A DNA stretch of 64,000 nucleotides. It comes from Acidiphilium multivorum AIU301 (lineage in GTDB: Bacteria; Pseudomonadota; Alphaproteobacteria; Acetobacterales; Acetobacteraceae). The notes beneath the pieces were generated by a model, which ran no database searches, had not been told where the DNA came from, and saw only the letters and a list, made by a program, of their open reading frames with translations. Of the stretch, positions 20,602 through 29,850 are shown piece after piece; the first letter of the stretch is position 1, and the number at the start of each line of letters is the position of its first letter. A program made the position numbers and the translations under genes. Location of the stretch: NCBI RefSeq assembly GCF_000202835.1, contig NC_015186.1, positions 372,001-436,000 on the forward strand, given 5' to 3'.

Positions 20602-21647
20602 CCGCCCTGTCCCGGCCGCGCGATCCGCACGGCGATGCCCGGCCGCAGCTGGTAATTGCCCGAGACCACGACCGGCAGCGCCGGATCGATCCGCCCGGCG
20701 ACGATGCTCCGCCCCCGCGCGCTCGCCAGCACCCGCACCACGACGCGCACCGCATGCCCGTCCCTGACCTGCCAGATCACGTCGCGCCCTTCCGCCGGCA
20801 GCGCGGCGTCGCGCGGCACGATGACGCCGCGCACCGTGCCGGTATCGATGCGCGCGCGGACCATGGCGCCGACCAGCGCCGGCGCGCCGCCAAGCCCGAC
20901 CGTCGCATCCACCAGCCCGGTGCGCGGATCGACCTCGCCGGCGACCATGTCGATCCGCCCGCGCAGCGCCGCACCGCCCAACACCTGCACAAGCGCCGCC
21001 TGGCCGGCGGCAAGCCGCCGGGCGTCGCCCGGATCGACGCCGACCACCGCGACCAGCCCCGCCCGCCGCACCACCGTGGCGATCGCCGTCCCCGCCGGCA
21101 ACGCGGCGCCGGGCGCGGCCGAAATCGCGGTGACGATGCCGGCGAACGGCGCCTCGACCGCCGCCATGGCCCGGTCCGCCCCCTCGCGCTTCAGCGCGTC
21201 GAGCGCCGCAAGCGCCGCCCGCGCCGCCTGTTCCGCCTGCGCCAGCTGGGTCCGCGTGGCGAGGTGCCGGGCCAGCAGCGCGCGCGTATGGGCGAGCACC
21301 CGCAGCGTCTCATCCCGCGTGGCGACGGCCTGCGCATAGGCGGCGCGGGTCGCCGGCGCGGTCTCGATCCGGGCGATCACCTGCCCCCTGCGCACACTCA
21401 TGCCCGGCCGCGCCTCCACCGCCGTCACCGTCGCGGCATAGGCGGTGGCGAGCGTCCGCGCCGCGCCCGCCCCCGGCGCGATCCTTCCATAGGCCGTCAC
21501 GCTCCGCTCCAGCGCCCCCTGCGTCACCGGCGCGGTGGTGACCAGCACGCTCGGCTCCCCGGCCAGCGCGGCATGGCCCGCGAACCCCGCACCGGCCACC
21601 AGCAGCAAGCCAAGGCGCCGCGCGCCGGAGCCAAAAAATCGTGTCAT
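20598..21647 (-). CDS. RND efflux periplasmic adaptor
   Basis: A 349-residue adaptor with a signal peptide (hydrophobic about residues 10-28, ALAG-EPS). A lipoyl/hairpin region with Ala-rich helices lies at about 110-160, and a barrel domain with GVDPGDARRLAAGQAALVQVL and the C-terminal repeat VVVSGNYQLRPGIAVRI follow. It is the middle gene of a channel-adaptor-pump operon; it starts 4 bases after the channel gene and overlaps the pump gene. Confidence 0.85.
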   Translation of the reverse strand: MTRFFGSGARRLGLLLVAGAGFAGHAALAGEPSVLVTTAPVTQGALERSVTAYGRIAPGAGAARTLATAYAATVTAVEARPGMSVRRGQVIARIETAPATRAAYAQAVATRDETLRVLAHTRALLARHLATRTQLAQAEQAARAALAALDALKREGADRAMAAVEAPFAGIVTAISAAPGAALPAGTAIATVVRRAGLVAVVGVDPGDARRLAAGQAALVQVLGGAALRGRIDMVAGEVDPRTGLVDATVGLGGAPALVGAMVRARIDTGTVRGVIVPRDAALPAEGRDVIWQVRDGHAVRVVVRVLASARGRSIVAGRIDPALPVVVSGNYQLRPGIAVRIARPGQGG

Positions 21648-21651
21648 CGCA

Positions 21652-23013
21652 TCAGTCCTTGCCGGAAGCGGAGAGTGAGCGGATCACCGGCAGCCCGGCG
21701 CCGAGCAGCGTGCGCAGCGACACCCGCCCGGCCGCGATGCGGGCCCGAAGGTCGATCGCCTCGGCCCGCCGGTTCGCCGCCGCGTCGATCAGGTCGGCCT
21801 CGGCGCGGGCATCGATCAGCCCGGCCGCGTAGGCTCGCCGCGCCGCCGCCGCATCGCGCCGGGCGATCGCCGCGCGCCGCACCGCCCGGCGATATTCCGC
21901 GCGAAGCAGCGTCAGCGCCTGTTGCGCCGCCTCCGCCTGTCCCGCCGCCTGGTCGAGTGCCGCGCGGAAGGCGGCGGCAAGCTGCCGGCGCGAGGCCCGC
22001 GCCACCGCGATGGCGCCGCGATGCCCATCGAACAGCGGCAGGTCGAGCGTGATCGTCGGCCCCAGGCTGGCCACCCGCGTCGTGTCGGTCCCGCCATTCA
22101 CCGCGAGCGAGACCAGCGGAAACTGCGCGCGGATCGCGGCGCGCAGATCCGCATCCGCCGCCCGGTAGCCATAGCGCAGGGCGATCAGGTCGGGCCGCCG
22201 CCGGGCGAGGCTGCCGACCAGCGCCGCCACAAGCCGCGCCGGCAGCGGTGCCGAATCCGGTTCAGAAACCGGCAGCGCGGCACCGGGCGCGAGGCCGAGC
22301 AAGGCGGCGAGGGCGGCGTGGTCGGCCTGCTCCCGCCGCGCGATCGCATCCCGCGCCGTCTCGATCCCGGCGAGGCTCGCCGCCGCCGCCGCTCCCGCGC
22401 CAAGCGCAAGATCCCCCTGCTTGATCGCCGCGCGCGACGCCCGGTCGAGCCCGGCCAGCGCGTCCCGCGCCCGCGCCAGCGCGGCCAGCCGCCGCTGCTC
22501 GCCCCAGAGGCCGATCGCCAGCGTCTCCGCCTTCGCCGCCACCTGCCATTCCTGCCATTCGAGCCGCGCCGCCGCCGCGGCGGTCCGCGCCCGGGCGGCG
22601 GACAGGCGCGGGCCGCGCGTCGCCAGCGCGGCGATATCCTGCGCGATGCCGCCCGAGATCGACGGCGCGATCCCCGGCCCGCCGAGCAGGGCGGCGAACC
22701 CGCCGCTCACCTGCGGATCGGGCAGCAGTCCGGCGGCGAACTGCCGGGCGGAAGCCAGCCGCACCTCCTCCCGCCCGGCGGCCAGCGCCGGATCGTTCAG
22801 CACGGCTAGCGCCGCATAGGCGCCGGGCGTCAGCGCCCCCCGCGCCGCGATCGTCCCGCCGCCCGGCAGCGCGCGGTCGAGTGCCGCGAGCGACGCGGCG
22901 GGGGAGGGGCGCAGCGCCAGCGGCGCGGGATGAAAACGGGCGCAGGCGGACAGGCCGAGCAGCGCGCCAAGACCGGCAAGGCGACGGAGACGTACGAGGG
23001 GAGAACGGATCAC
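21652..23013 (-). CDS. Outer-membrane efflux channel, TolC/OprM family lipoprotein
   Basis: A 453-residue protein with a lipoprotein signal (lipobox LSAC, Cys at about 24) followed by two TolC-like repeats of long Ala-rich helices (about 100-250 and 300-440). It would form the trimeric exit duct for the RND pump and possibly also for the macAB and other ABC systems nearby, which lack their own channel. It is the first gene of the RND operon and divergent from the response-regulator gene. Confidence 0.86.
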   Translation of the reverse strand: MIRSPLVRLRRLAGLGALLGLSACARFHPAPLALRPSPAASLAALDRALPGGGTIAARGALTPGAYAALAVLNDPALAAGREEVRLASARQFAAGLLPDPQVSGGFAALLGGPGIAPSISGGIAQDIAALATRGPRLSAARARTAAAAARLEWQEWQVAAKAETLAIGLWGEQRRLAALARARDALAGLDRASRAAIKQGDLALGAGAAAAASLAGIETARDAIARREQADHAALAALLGLAPGAALPVSEPDSAPLPARLVAALVGSLARRRPDLIALRYGYRAADADLRAAIRAQFPLVSLAVNGGTDTTRVASLGPTITLDLPLFDGHRGAIAVARASRRQLAAAFRAALDQAAGQAEAAQQALTLLRAEYRRAVRRAAIARRDAAAARRAYAAGLIDARAEADLIDAAANRRAEAIDLRARIAAGRVSLRTLLGAGLPVIRSLSASGKD

Positions 23014-23146
23014 GCCGGGCTGGATGCCGCAGCGCGGCTGCCCCGCGGCTTACATCCAGTTTGTGATTCGGTAATGTTTCCCGGTCTCGCTTGACCGGCG
23101 GGCCGGTACCATGATCCTCCGCTTCGTGCATGACCGGACCGATGCG

Positions 23147-23845
23147 ATGACGCAACCCTGCCTGGCCATCCTGCTGGTCGAGGACGACGAGCTGACCGCC
23201 AATCTCGTGCGCGCCGCGCTCGGCGCCGAGGGGCATCTCGTCGCCGTCGCCGCCGATGGCCGGGACGGCCTGCTCCGCGCCGCCGCCGGCCATGAGGGCC
23301 GGGCCTGGGACCTGCTGATCGTCGACCGCATGCTCCCGGGCCTCGACGGTCTCGCCCTGGTCCGCACCCTGCGCGGCGCCGGCCTGACCATGCCGGCGCT
23401 GTTCCTCACCGCCCTCGGCGGCATCGACGACCGGGTCGAGGGCCTGCGCGCCGGCGGCGACGACTATCTCGTCAAGCCCTTCGCCGCCGCCGAACTCGCC
23501 GCCCGCGTCGCCGCCCTGGCCCGGCGCGGCGAGATGCGCCCCTCCGGGCCGGTGCTCCGGGTCGAGGATCTCGAACTCGACCGGCTCACCCGCGCCGTCA
23601 CCCGCGCCGGCCGGCGCATCGACCTCAAGCCCCGCGAATACGAGGTGCTGGAATACCTGATGCGCCATGCCGGCCGCGTGGTGACGCGGACGATGCTGCT
23701 CGAGGATGTCTGGAACTTCCATTTCGACCCGCGCACCAGCGTGGTGGAGTCGCATGTCTCCCGCCTGCGCGCCAAGCTCGGCGCCGGGCGCGAGCTGCTG
23801 CACACCGTGCGCGGCGCCGGCTACCGCATCGGCGACCCCGCATGA
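23147..23845 (+). CDS. OmpR-family response regulator
   Basis: A 232-residue regulator. The receiver domain has the acidic pocket LLVEDDE, the phosphoacceptor Asp 60 in LLIVDRMLPG and Lys in DYLVKPF. The C-terminal winged helix ends with VESHVSRLRAKLG...HTVRGAGYRI. The ATG at 23147 gives the usual short N-terminus; the longer frame begins at 23111. It overlaps the histidine-kinase gene by four bases and is divergent from the RND operon (about 130 bases apart), so it most likely controls that pump. No obvious direct repeats for binding could be assigned in the intergenic region. Confidence 0.88.
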   Translation: MTQPCLAILLVEDDELTANLVRAALGAEGHLVAVAADGRDGLLRAAAGHEGRAWDLLIVDRMLPGLDGLALVRTLRGAGLTMPALFLTALGGIDDRVEGLRAGGDDYLVKPFAAAELAARVAALARRGEMRPSGPVLRVEDLELDRLTRAVTRAGRRIDLKPREYEVLEYLMRHAGRVVTRTMLLEDVWNFHFDPRTSVVESHVSRLRAKLGAGRELLHTVRGAGYRIGDPA

Positions 23846-25251
23846 CCCGGCGCTGGCCCGCGTCCGGCCAACCCGCGATCCTGCGCACCTCCGGCGTCCG
23901 CCTCGCCGCCCTCGGCGCCGCGGTGGCGGCGATGGGCGCCGTCATCGTCTTCGTCGTGATCTATTACGGCACCCTCGGCTCCCTGCGGCAGACGCTCGAT
24001 GCCTCGGTCACCAACGAGATCGGCGAGATCCTGCCGCAAGGGCCGGCGACGCCGCCGGCGGTGGCGGCCATAGCCATCCGCGCCGCCCTCGCGCAGCGGC
24101 CGTCCCGCATCTTCTACGCGCTCGCCGGGCCGAACGGCGCCCCCCTCGCGGGCAATCTGCGCTTCCCGCCGCCGGCGCCCGGCTGGCACACGCTGGACGC
24201 GCCGGAGGCCGACGCCTTCGCCCCAGGCGTGACGGAGCTGCGCGTCCTCGTGGTCCGCCTGCGCGGCGGCGCGTCGCTGCTCGTCGGCGTCGACGGCACG
24301 ATGATCCGCCGGCTGAACGACCTGATCCGCCGCAGCTTCCTGATCGGCTTCGGCCTCACCCTCAGCCTCGGCCTCGCCGCCGGCATCGGTTTCGGCCGCA
24401 AGGCCCTCGCGCGGGTGAACGCGGTCAGCCTCGCCAGCCGCGAGATCATGGCCGGCGACCTGTCCCGCCGCATCCCGCTCGCCGGCACCGGCGACGAGTT
24501 CGACCGCCTGGCCGAAACCGTGAACGCGATGCTCGACCGCATGCAGCACCTGATGGAGAATCTCGGCGCCGTCGGCAACGACATCGCCCACGACCTCCGC
24601 TCGCCGCTGGCCCGGCTGCGCGAAACCCTCGAACTCGCGCTGCGCGACCCCGATCCGGCGGCGGCCGGGGCCGCCATCGCCGAGGCGATCGCGCAGGTCG
24701 ATGGCGCGCTGGCGCTCTGCGGCGCCATTCTCCGCCTCGCCCAGATCGAAACCGGCGCCCGCCGCGCCTCCTTCTCCGACATCGACCTGACCGACCTGCT
24801 GGACCGCCTGGTCGAGACCTACGAGACCGTGGCCGAGGAGGCGGGCCACCGCCTCGCCGCGCATGTCCCGCGAGGCCTCGCCATCCGCGGCGATGCACAG
24901 CTCCTCAACCAGATGTTCGCCAACCTGATCGAGAACGCGATCACCCATGCGGGGAGCGCGGCGCGGATCGGCCTCGTCGCCCGCGCCGATCCGGCCGGCG
25001 TGACGGTCCGCCTGACCGATGACGGTCCCGGCATCGCGCCGGACCGCCGGGGTGCCGCGCTGCGCCGCTTCGGCCGGCTCGACCCGGCGCGCCACCGCCC
25101 CGGCTACGGCCTCGGCCTGCCGCTCTCCGCCGCCATCGCCGACCTGCACGATGCCCGCTTCACGCTCGATGTCGCCGCACCCGGCGCCGATCGCCCGGGC
25201 CTCGCCGTCACCCTGGTCTTTCCGGCGGGCGGCGTCCCCCGGCCGGGCTGA
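23842..25251 (+). CDS. Sensor histidine kinase
   Basis: A 469-residue kinase with two membrane helices (about 20-42 and 155-175) flanking a periplasmic sensor of about 110 residues. A HAMP domain (about 175-230), the H-box His 250 in NDIAHDLRSPLARL, an N-box ENAITHAG, and G-boxes DDGPGIAP and GYGLGLPLS follow. It phosphorylates the overlapping upstream regulator. The stimulus is unknown; position next to an efflux operon suggests envelope stress or a toxic compound. Confidence 0.88.
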   Translation: MTRRWPASGQPAILRTSGVRLAALGAAVAAMGAVIVFVVIYYGTLGSLRQTLDASVTNEIGEILPQGPATPPAVAAIAIRAALAQRPSRIFYALAGPNGAPLAGNLRFPPPAPGWHTLDAPEADAFAPGVTELRVLVVRLRGGASLLVGVDGTMIRRLNDLIRRSFLIGFGLTLSLGLAAGIGFGRKALARVNAVSLASREIMAGDLSRRIPLAGTGDEFDRLAETVNAMLDRMQHLMENLGAVGNDIAHDLRSPLARLRETLELALRDPDPAAAGAAIAEAIAQVDGALALCGAILRLAQIETGARRASFSDIDLTDLLDRLVETYETVAEEAGHRLAAHVPRGLAIRGDAQLLNQMFANLIENAITHAGSAARIGLVARADPAGVTVRLTDDGPGIAPDRRGAALRRFGRLDPARHRPGYGLGLPLSAAIADLHDARFTLDVAAPGADRPGLAVTLVFPAGGVPRPG

Positions 25252-25275
25252 CCGCGTCGGCCCTATTTGTCGGCT

Positions 25276-26139
25276 CTATTTATCGACGGCGTCGAGCACC
25301 GCATCCGGTCCGGCCGGATCGGCGCGGGACGCCAGCAGCGCGCGCACGCGCCCGGCATCGTCCGGCGTCGCTGGATTGTAGACGATCATGCTCAGATCCG
25401 GCCGTCCATCCACCGCGAACGACGAATACTCCAGCGCGATGGGGCCGATCACCGGGTGGCGCAGCCGCTTGGCCCCGTCGCCCTGCGGCATCACCTCGTT
25501 CTCGTTCCACATCGCCGCGAATTCCGGGCTGGCGCGGCAGAGTTCGTCGACCAGCGGCGCCACCTCGGCATCGGCCCCGGCGCGGGCGGCATCGACCCGG
25601 AACGCGCCGACCACCGCCCGCGCCATCGCCGCCCAGTCGAACTGCGCCGCGCGCACACGCGGGTCGGTGAAGATCATCCGCAGGATGTTGCGCTGCCCCG
25701 CCGGCAGCGCGGCGTAATTGGTGAACACGGCGGCGGCGGCGCGGTTCCAGGCCACCACGTCCCAGGTCGCGGTCCGCACGATCGCGGGGCTGAAGGGCAG
25801 CGCGTCGAGCAGCCGCTGCAGCCGCGGCGTGATCGCATCGCCGCCCCGGTAGCGCGCCTCCGGCGGATGGCCGCGCCCCAGCAGGAACAGGTGCTCGCGC
25901 TCGATCTCGGTCAGCAGCAGCGCCCGCGCGATCCGGTCGAGCACCTCGGCCGAGGGATTCCCGCCGCGCCCCTGTTCGAGCCAGGTGTACCACGTGGCGC
26001 TGATATGGGCGCGCTGCGCGACCTCCTCGCGGCGCAGCCCGGCGGTCCGCCGCCGGCCCGCGGCCAGGCCGAGCGACGCGGGATCGAGCCTGGCGCGCCG
26101 GCTTTTCAGATAGGCGCCGAACCGGTTGTCGTCCTTCAT
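25276..26139 (-). CDS. XRE-family regulator with MmyB-like ligand domain
   Basis: About 287 residues from the ATG at 26139 (the frame stays open to 26178). The N-terminal helix-turn-helix is of the MmyB/XRE type (LKSRRARLDPASLGL, LRREEVAQRAHISATWYTWLEQGR). A C-terminal MmyB domain (about 110-280) carries WDVVAWNRAAAAVF and a D-P-R-V-R segment; this domain binds fatty-acid-like ligands in studied members. If the longer ATG at 26178 is used, the start overlaps the marR stop (ATGA). Targets are unknown. Confidence 0.8.
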   Translation of the reverse strand: MKDDNRFGAYLKSRRARLDPASLGLAAGRRRTAGLRREEVAQRAHISATWYTWLEQGRGGNPSAEVLDRIARALLLTEIEREHLFLLGRGHPPEARYRGGDAITPRLQRLLDALPFSPAIVRTATWDVVAWNRAAAAVFTNYAALPAGQRNILRMIFTDPRVRAAQFDWAAMARAVVGAFRVDAARAGADAEVAPLVDELCRASPEFAAMWNENEVMPQGDGAKRLRHPVIGPIALEYSSFAVDGRPDLSMIVYNPATPDDAGRVRALLASRADPAGPDAVLDAVDK

Positions 26140-26174
26140 CGCGCCGATCATGCCAGAAATCTCCGGCGCCGGCA

Positions 26175-26636
26175 TCACCCGCCCGCATCCCCGCAGCGCG
26201 CGGAGCCGCGGACCCGGCGGCGGTAGCGCTGGATGCGCGCGAGCAGCCGCCGCAGTTCCGGGCCGATCTGCTCCAGCTCGTCCAGATGCGTCTGCGACAG
26301 CGCGGCGAGCCGCGCCTCGCCGCTTCCGGTCAGCGCCAGCCGCACCCGCCGCCCGTCTTCCGGGTCGGTCGCCCGCGCCACGAAACCGGCGGCCACCAGC
26401 CGGTCGACCAGCTCCACCGTGCTGTTGTGCTGCAGGATCAGGAACGCCGCGAGGTCGGAAACGCTCGCCGCGCCCTGGCCCTGCATGGCGCGGATGCCGA
26501 GCAGCGCCTGGTGCTGGCGCGGCGTCAGCCCGTCGCGCCGGGCGGCGGCCTCGCTGAAGGCGATGAACTTCCGCAGCGCGAAGCGGAACGAGGCCAGCAT
26601 CTCGTAATCCTCGTCGGTCAACCGCGCATCAGCCAT
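26175..26636 (-). CDS. MarR-family transcriptional regulator
   Basis: A 153-residue regulator with a winged helix of MarR type (LTPRQHQALLGIRAM, VSDLAAFLILQHNSTVELVDRLVAAGFV, and the wing RATDPEDGRRVRLALT). The ATG at 26636 has AGGAG seven bases upstream, which decides the start against the longer open frame. It is divergent from a CLC channel gene, with a perfect palindrome in the short intergenic region. I infer that it represses itself and the channel, released by a small ligand. Confidence 0.87.
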   Translation of the reverse strand: MADARLTDEDYEMLASFRFALRKFIAFSEAAARRDGLTPRQHQALLGIRAMQGQGAASVSDLAAFLILQHNSTVELVDRLVAAGFVARATDPEDGRRVRLALTGSGEARLAALSQTHLDELEQIGPELRRLLARIQRYRRRVRGSARCGDAGG

Positions 26637-26667
26637 GCTGTCTCCTCTTCCCGGCGGGTTGCCGTTG

Positions 26668-26686
26668 TATATCGCATTACGATATA
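26668..26686. promoter_or_regulatory. Palindromic MarR-type operator between marR and the CLC gene
   Basis: TATATCG and CGATATA form perfect 7-base arms around the 5-base centre CATTA. The AT-rich site stands out in this GC-rich window and lies 31 bases before the marR start and 35 bases before the CLC start at 26722. The length and symmetry fit a MarR dimer site. Confidence 0.72.
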
Positions 26687-26721
26687 TGGCCAGCTCTTCC
26701 CCGGCCCGGAGTCCGCCATCG

Positions 26722-28551
26722 ATGTCACCTTCGCCCAGTCTGCCACCCCCCGTTCGCCTTGGCGACTTCACGACCGACCGCGGGATCTTCCGGCTGATCG
26801 GCTTCGGCGCCTGCGCCGGCCTGTTCGGCGTCATCGCCGGCTGGATCCTGCTGCGCATGATCGGGCTGATCAACGACCTCGCCTATTACGGCGTCTGGTC
26901 GACCCGGATGCTGGCGCCGGGCGGCGCCGCGCCGGGCGGCCATCCCGCGCTGTGGACGATCCTCGTTCCCGCCGGCGGCGCCGTGCTGATCGGCCTGATG
27001 GCCCGCTACGGCTCGGAGAAGATCCGCGGCCACGGCATCCCCGAGGCGATCGAGGCGATCCTGCTCGGCGGCGCCCGGCTCGACCTGCGGGTGGCGATCC
27101 TCAAGCCGATCTCGTCGGCGATCTCGATCGGCACCGGCGGCCCGTTCGGCGCCGAGGGGCCGATCATCATGACCGGCGGCGCCGCCGCCTCGCTGATGGC
27201 GCAGTGCTTCACCCTGACCGATGCCGAGCGCAAGACCCTGCTCGTCGCCGGCGCCTGCGCGGGCATGACGGCGGTTTTCGGCACCCCGGTCGCCGCCCTC
27301 CTGCTCGCGGTCGAGCTCCTGCTGTTCGAGCTGAAGCCGCGCAGCATCATCCCCGTCGGCGTCGCCTGCATCACCGCCGCCATCCTCCGCCGCTTCTGCA
27401 TGACGCCGGCGCCGCTGTTTCCCTATGCCGGCGGGGTGATCGTCGATCCGCTGCACGCCTTCGGCTGGCTCGGCCTCGGCCTCGCCGCCGGGCTCGGCTC
27501 CGCCCTGCTCACCGTGCTCGTCTACGCCGCCGAGGACGGGTTCGAGACACTGCCGATCCACTGGATGTGGTGGCCGGTGCTGGGCGGCCTCGTCGTCGGC
27601 ATCGGCGGCGTGTTCGACCCGGCGGCCCTCGGCGTCGGCTATCCCGATATCGCGCGCCTGCTCGCCGGCACGCTCGCCGGCGGGGCCGCGATCCGTCTCG
27701 TCCTGGTCAAGGGCGTGATCTGGTCGGTGGCGCTGGGCTCGGGCACCTCGGGCGGCGTGCTGGCGCCGCTGCTGATCATCGGCGGCGCGCTCGGCGCCGT
27801 CCTCGCCCCCGTCATGCCGCACGCCGCCCCCGGCTTCTGGGCGGTGCTCGGCATGGCGGCGATGATGGGCGGCACCATGCGCGCCCCGCTGACCTCGACG
27901 CTGTTCGCCGTCGAACTCACCGGCAATCACCGCATCCTCCTGCCGGTGCTCGCCGCCAGCATGGCCAGCATGGCGGTGACCGTCCTGCTGATGAAGCGCT
28001 CGATCCTGACCGAGAAGATCGCCCGGCGCGGCCATCACCTCACCCGCGAGTACAGCATCGACCCGCTGGCGGTGACCCGCATCCGCGACATCATGGCAAC
28101 CAAGGTGGACACGCTGGCGGCGGACCTGCCGGTGGGGGCTGCGATCGAGCGCTTCCTCTCGCACGCGGCGGCCCACCGCGCCTTCCCGGTGACGGCGCCG
28201 GACGGCCTCGTGCTCGGCCTCGTCTCCCGCGCCGACATCCTCGACTGGATCGGCGACGAGGTGCGGCGCGACCTGCCCTTGCGCGCGATGATCGCCGGCC
28301 GCGAGGTGACGACCGCCGCGCCCGACGAGATGGCCGACACCATCGCGGTGCGGATGCTCACCCGGAACGCCCCGCGAATCCCCGTGGTCGACGCGGAAGG
28401 CCGCCTCCTTGGCATCGTCTCCCGCGCCGACCTGCTGCGCGTCCACCAGCGCGTCATGCTCGCCGAAACCCGCCGCGAGCGCTTTTTCCCCTTCCGCCGC
28501 CGCGCCGCCGCGAAGGAAGCGCAAAAGCCCGAGCCGCTCGCCGTGCCATGA
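26722..28551 (+). CDS. CLC-type chloride channel/antiporter with CBS domains
   Basis: About 609 residues. The CLC core has the filter motifs RGHGIPEAIEAI (His where many transporters have Ser), GGPFGAEGPIIMTGG with the gating Glu, and GSGTSGGVLAPLL. Two CBS domains follow at about 455-580 (IRDIMATKVDTLAADLPVG and LVSRADIL, then ISRAD-type VSRADLLRVH). It moves chloride or a related anion across the inner membrane, and CBS domains usually sense nucleotides. I chose the ATG at 26722 because upstream in-frame ATGs (26635, 26686) fall in or before the operator. Confidence 0.86.
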   Translation: MSPSPSLPPPVRLGDFTTDRGIFRLIGFGACAGLFGVIAGWILLRMIGLINDLAYYGVWSTRMLAPGGAAPGGHPALWTILVPAGGAVLIGLMARYGSEKIRGHGIPEAIEAILLGGARLDLRVAILKPISSAISIGTGGPFGAEGPIIMTGGAAASLMAQCFTLTDAERKTLLVAGACAGMTAVFGTPVAALLLAVELLLFELKPRSIIPVGVACITAAILRRFCMTPAPLFPYAGGVIVDPLHAFGWLGLGLAAGLGSALLTVLVYAAEDGFETLPIHWMWWPVLGGLVVGIGGVFDPAALGVGYPDIARLLAGTLAGGAAIRLVLVKGVIWSVALGSGTSGGVLAPLLIIGGALGAVLAPVMPHAAPGFWAVLGMAAMMGGTMRAPLTSTLFAVELTGNHRILLPVLAASMASMAVTVLLMKRSILTEKIARRGHHLTREYSIDPLAVTRIRDIMATKVDTLAADLPVGAAIERFLSHAAAHRAFPVTAPDGLVLGLVSRADILDWIGDEVRRDLPLRAMIAGREVTTAAPDEMADTIAVRMLTRNAPRIPVVDAEGRLLGIVSRADLLRVHQRVMLAETRRERFFPFRRRAAAKEAQKPEPLAVP

Positions 28552-28641
28552 GGCGCCCGCCGGATTGGCGCGCCGCCCCGACCCCGGCATAACGGCGGCG
28601 GACCATGAGGCCGGCCCCTCGATTCCGGCGGGAGCAAAGAC

Positions 28642-29850
28642 ATGCTGATCCTGAACCCCGATCCCGCCCACGGCGCGCCGCTGGACGCCGCCGACGCCGC
28701 GCTGCTCGGCGCCGACGCGGCCGATGAACTCGCCCGCTACCTCGCCCACCGCCCCGATCACCGCCCGACGCCGCTCATCGCCCTGCCTTGCCTCGCCGCG
28801 CGGCTCGGCGTCGCGGCACTCCACCTCAAGGACGAATCGACCCGCTTCGGCCTCGGCAGCTTCAAGGCGCTCGGCGGCGCCTACGCCGTGGTCCGCCTCG
28901 TGCTGGAGGAAGCCGCCCGCCGCCTCGGCCGCCCCGTCGGCTACGCCGACATGGGCGCGCCGGAGGTCCGCAACATCGCCGCCACCATGACCTTCGCCTG
29001 CGCGACCGACGGAAATCACGGCCGCTCGGTGGCGCAGGGGGCGGCGATGCTGGGCAGCCGCTGCGCGATCCTGGTGCACGCCGGCGTCAGCCCGGCGCGG
29101 GTGGCGGCGATCGCCGGCCTCGGCGCCGAGATCATCCGCGTCGACGGCACCTACGACGATTCGGTGGAAGAGGCCGCCCGCCTGTCCGCCGCGCGCGGCT
29201 GGACCGTCGTCTCCGACACGTCCTGGCCCGGCTACGAGCGGATTCCGGGCCTCGTCATGCAGGGCTATGTCGCGATGGTGGACGAGGCGCTCGCCGCCAT
29301 GCCGGCGCCGCCCACCCATGTCTTCGTCCAGGCCGGCGTCGGCGGCCTCGCCGCCGCGGTCGCCGGCCATCTCGCCGAACGCCTCGGCGCGCGGCGGCCG
29401 ACGCTCGTCGTCGTCGAGCCCGACCGCGCCGCCTGCGTGCTGGAGACCGCGCGCGCCGGACGCCCCGTCCGCATCGCCGCCGGCGCGCCGACGGTGATGG
29501 CCATGCTCGAATGCTACGAAACCTCGCTCGTCGCCTGGCGCATCCTCGCCCGCGCCGCCGACGCCTTCATGACGGTGAGCGAGGAGGACGCCGTCGCGGC
29601 GATGAACCGCCTCGCCCGGCCCGAGGCCGGCGACATGGCGGTGGTGGCCGGCGAAAGCGGCGGTGCCGGTCTCGCCGGCCTGCTCCGCGTCGCCGGCGAT
29701 GCCGGGGCACGGCAGGCGCTCGGCTGCGGCGCGGAGGCGCGGATCCTGGTCTTCAATACCGAGGGCGCGACCGACACGGCGCGCTACCGCGACCTCGTCG
29801 GCCTCGACCCGGCGCTCGTGGCCGGCGCCGGGTCAGCGCCGGATCAGTAA
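28642..29850 (+). CDS. dpaL: Diaminopropionate ammonia-lyase
   Basis: A 402-residue PLP enzyme of fold type II. The Schiff-base Lys 75 lies in GLGSFKALGGAYAV, matching the DpaL pattern, and ATDGNHGRSVAQGA and AGESGGAGLAGL bind the cofactor. It converts 2,3-diaminopropionate to pyruvate and two ammonia, and usually also acts on D-serine. GGGAG lies about eight bases before the ATG. It ends in a 7-base convergent overlap with the sugar-type binding-protein gene. Confidence 0.87.
   Translation: MLILNPDPAHGAPLDAADAALLGADAADELARYLAHRPDHRPTPLIALPCLAARLGVAALHLKDESTRFGLGSFKALGGAYAVVRLVLEEAARRLGRPVGYADMGAPEVRNIAATMTFACATDGNHGRSVAQGAAMLGSRCAILVHAGVSPARVAAIAGLGAEIIRVDGTYDDSVEEAARLSAARGWTVVSDTSWPGYERIPGLVMQGYVAMVDEALAAMPAPPTHVFVQAGVGGLAAAVAGHLAERLGARRPTLVVVEPDRAACVLETARAGRPVRIAAGAPTVMAMLECYETSLVAWRILARAADAFMTVSEEDAVAAMNRLARPEAGDMAVVAGESGGAGLAGLLRVAGDAGARQALGCGAEARILVFNTEGATDTARYRDLVGLDPALVAGAGSAPDQ

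Noticed and set aside
23014-23146. Response-regulator direct-repeat site between the RND operon and the two-component genes
   Set aside because: TTACAT and TAATGT occur near 23050-23075, but they are neither clean direct nor inverted repeats, so no site is claimed.
26725-29370. 881-residue minus-strand open frame over the CLC and dpaL genes
   Set aside because: Same cause: it is the complement of two well-supported genes and has no recognisable domain.
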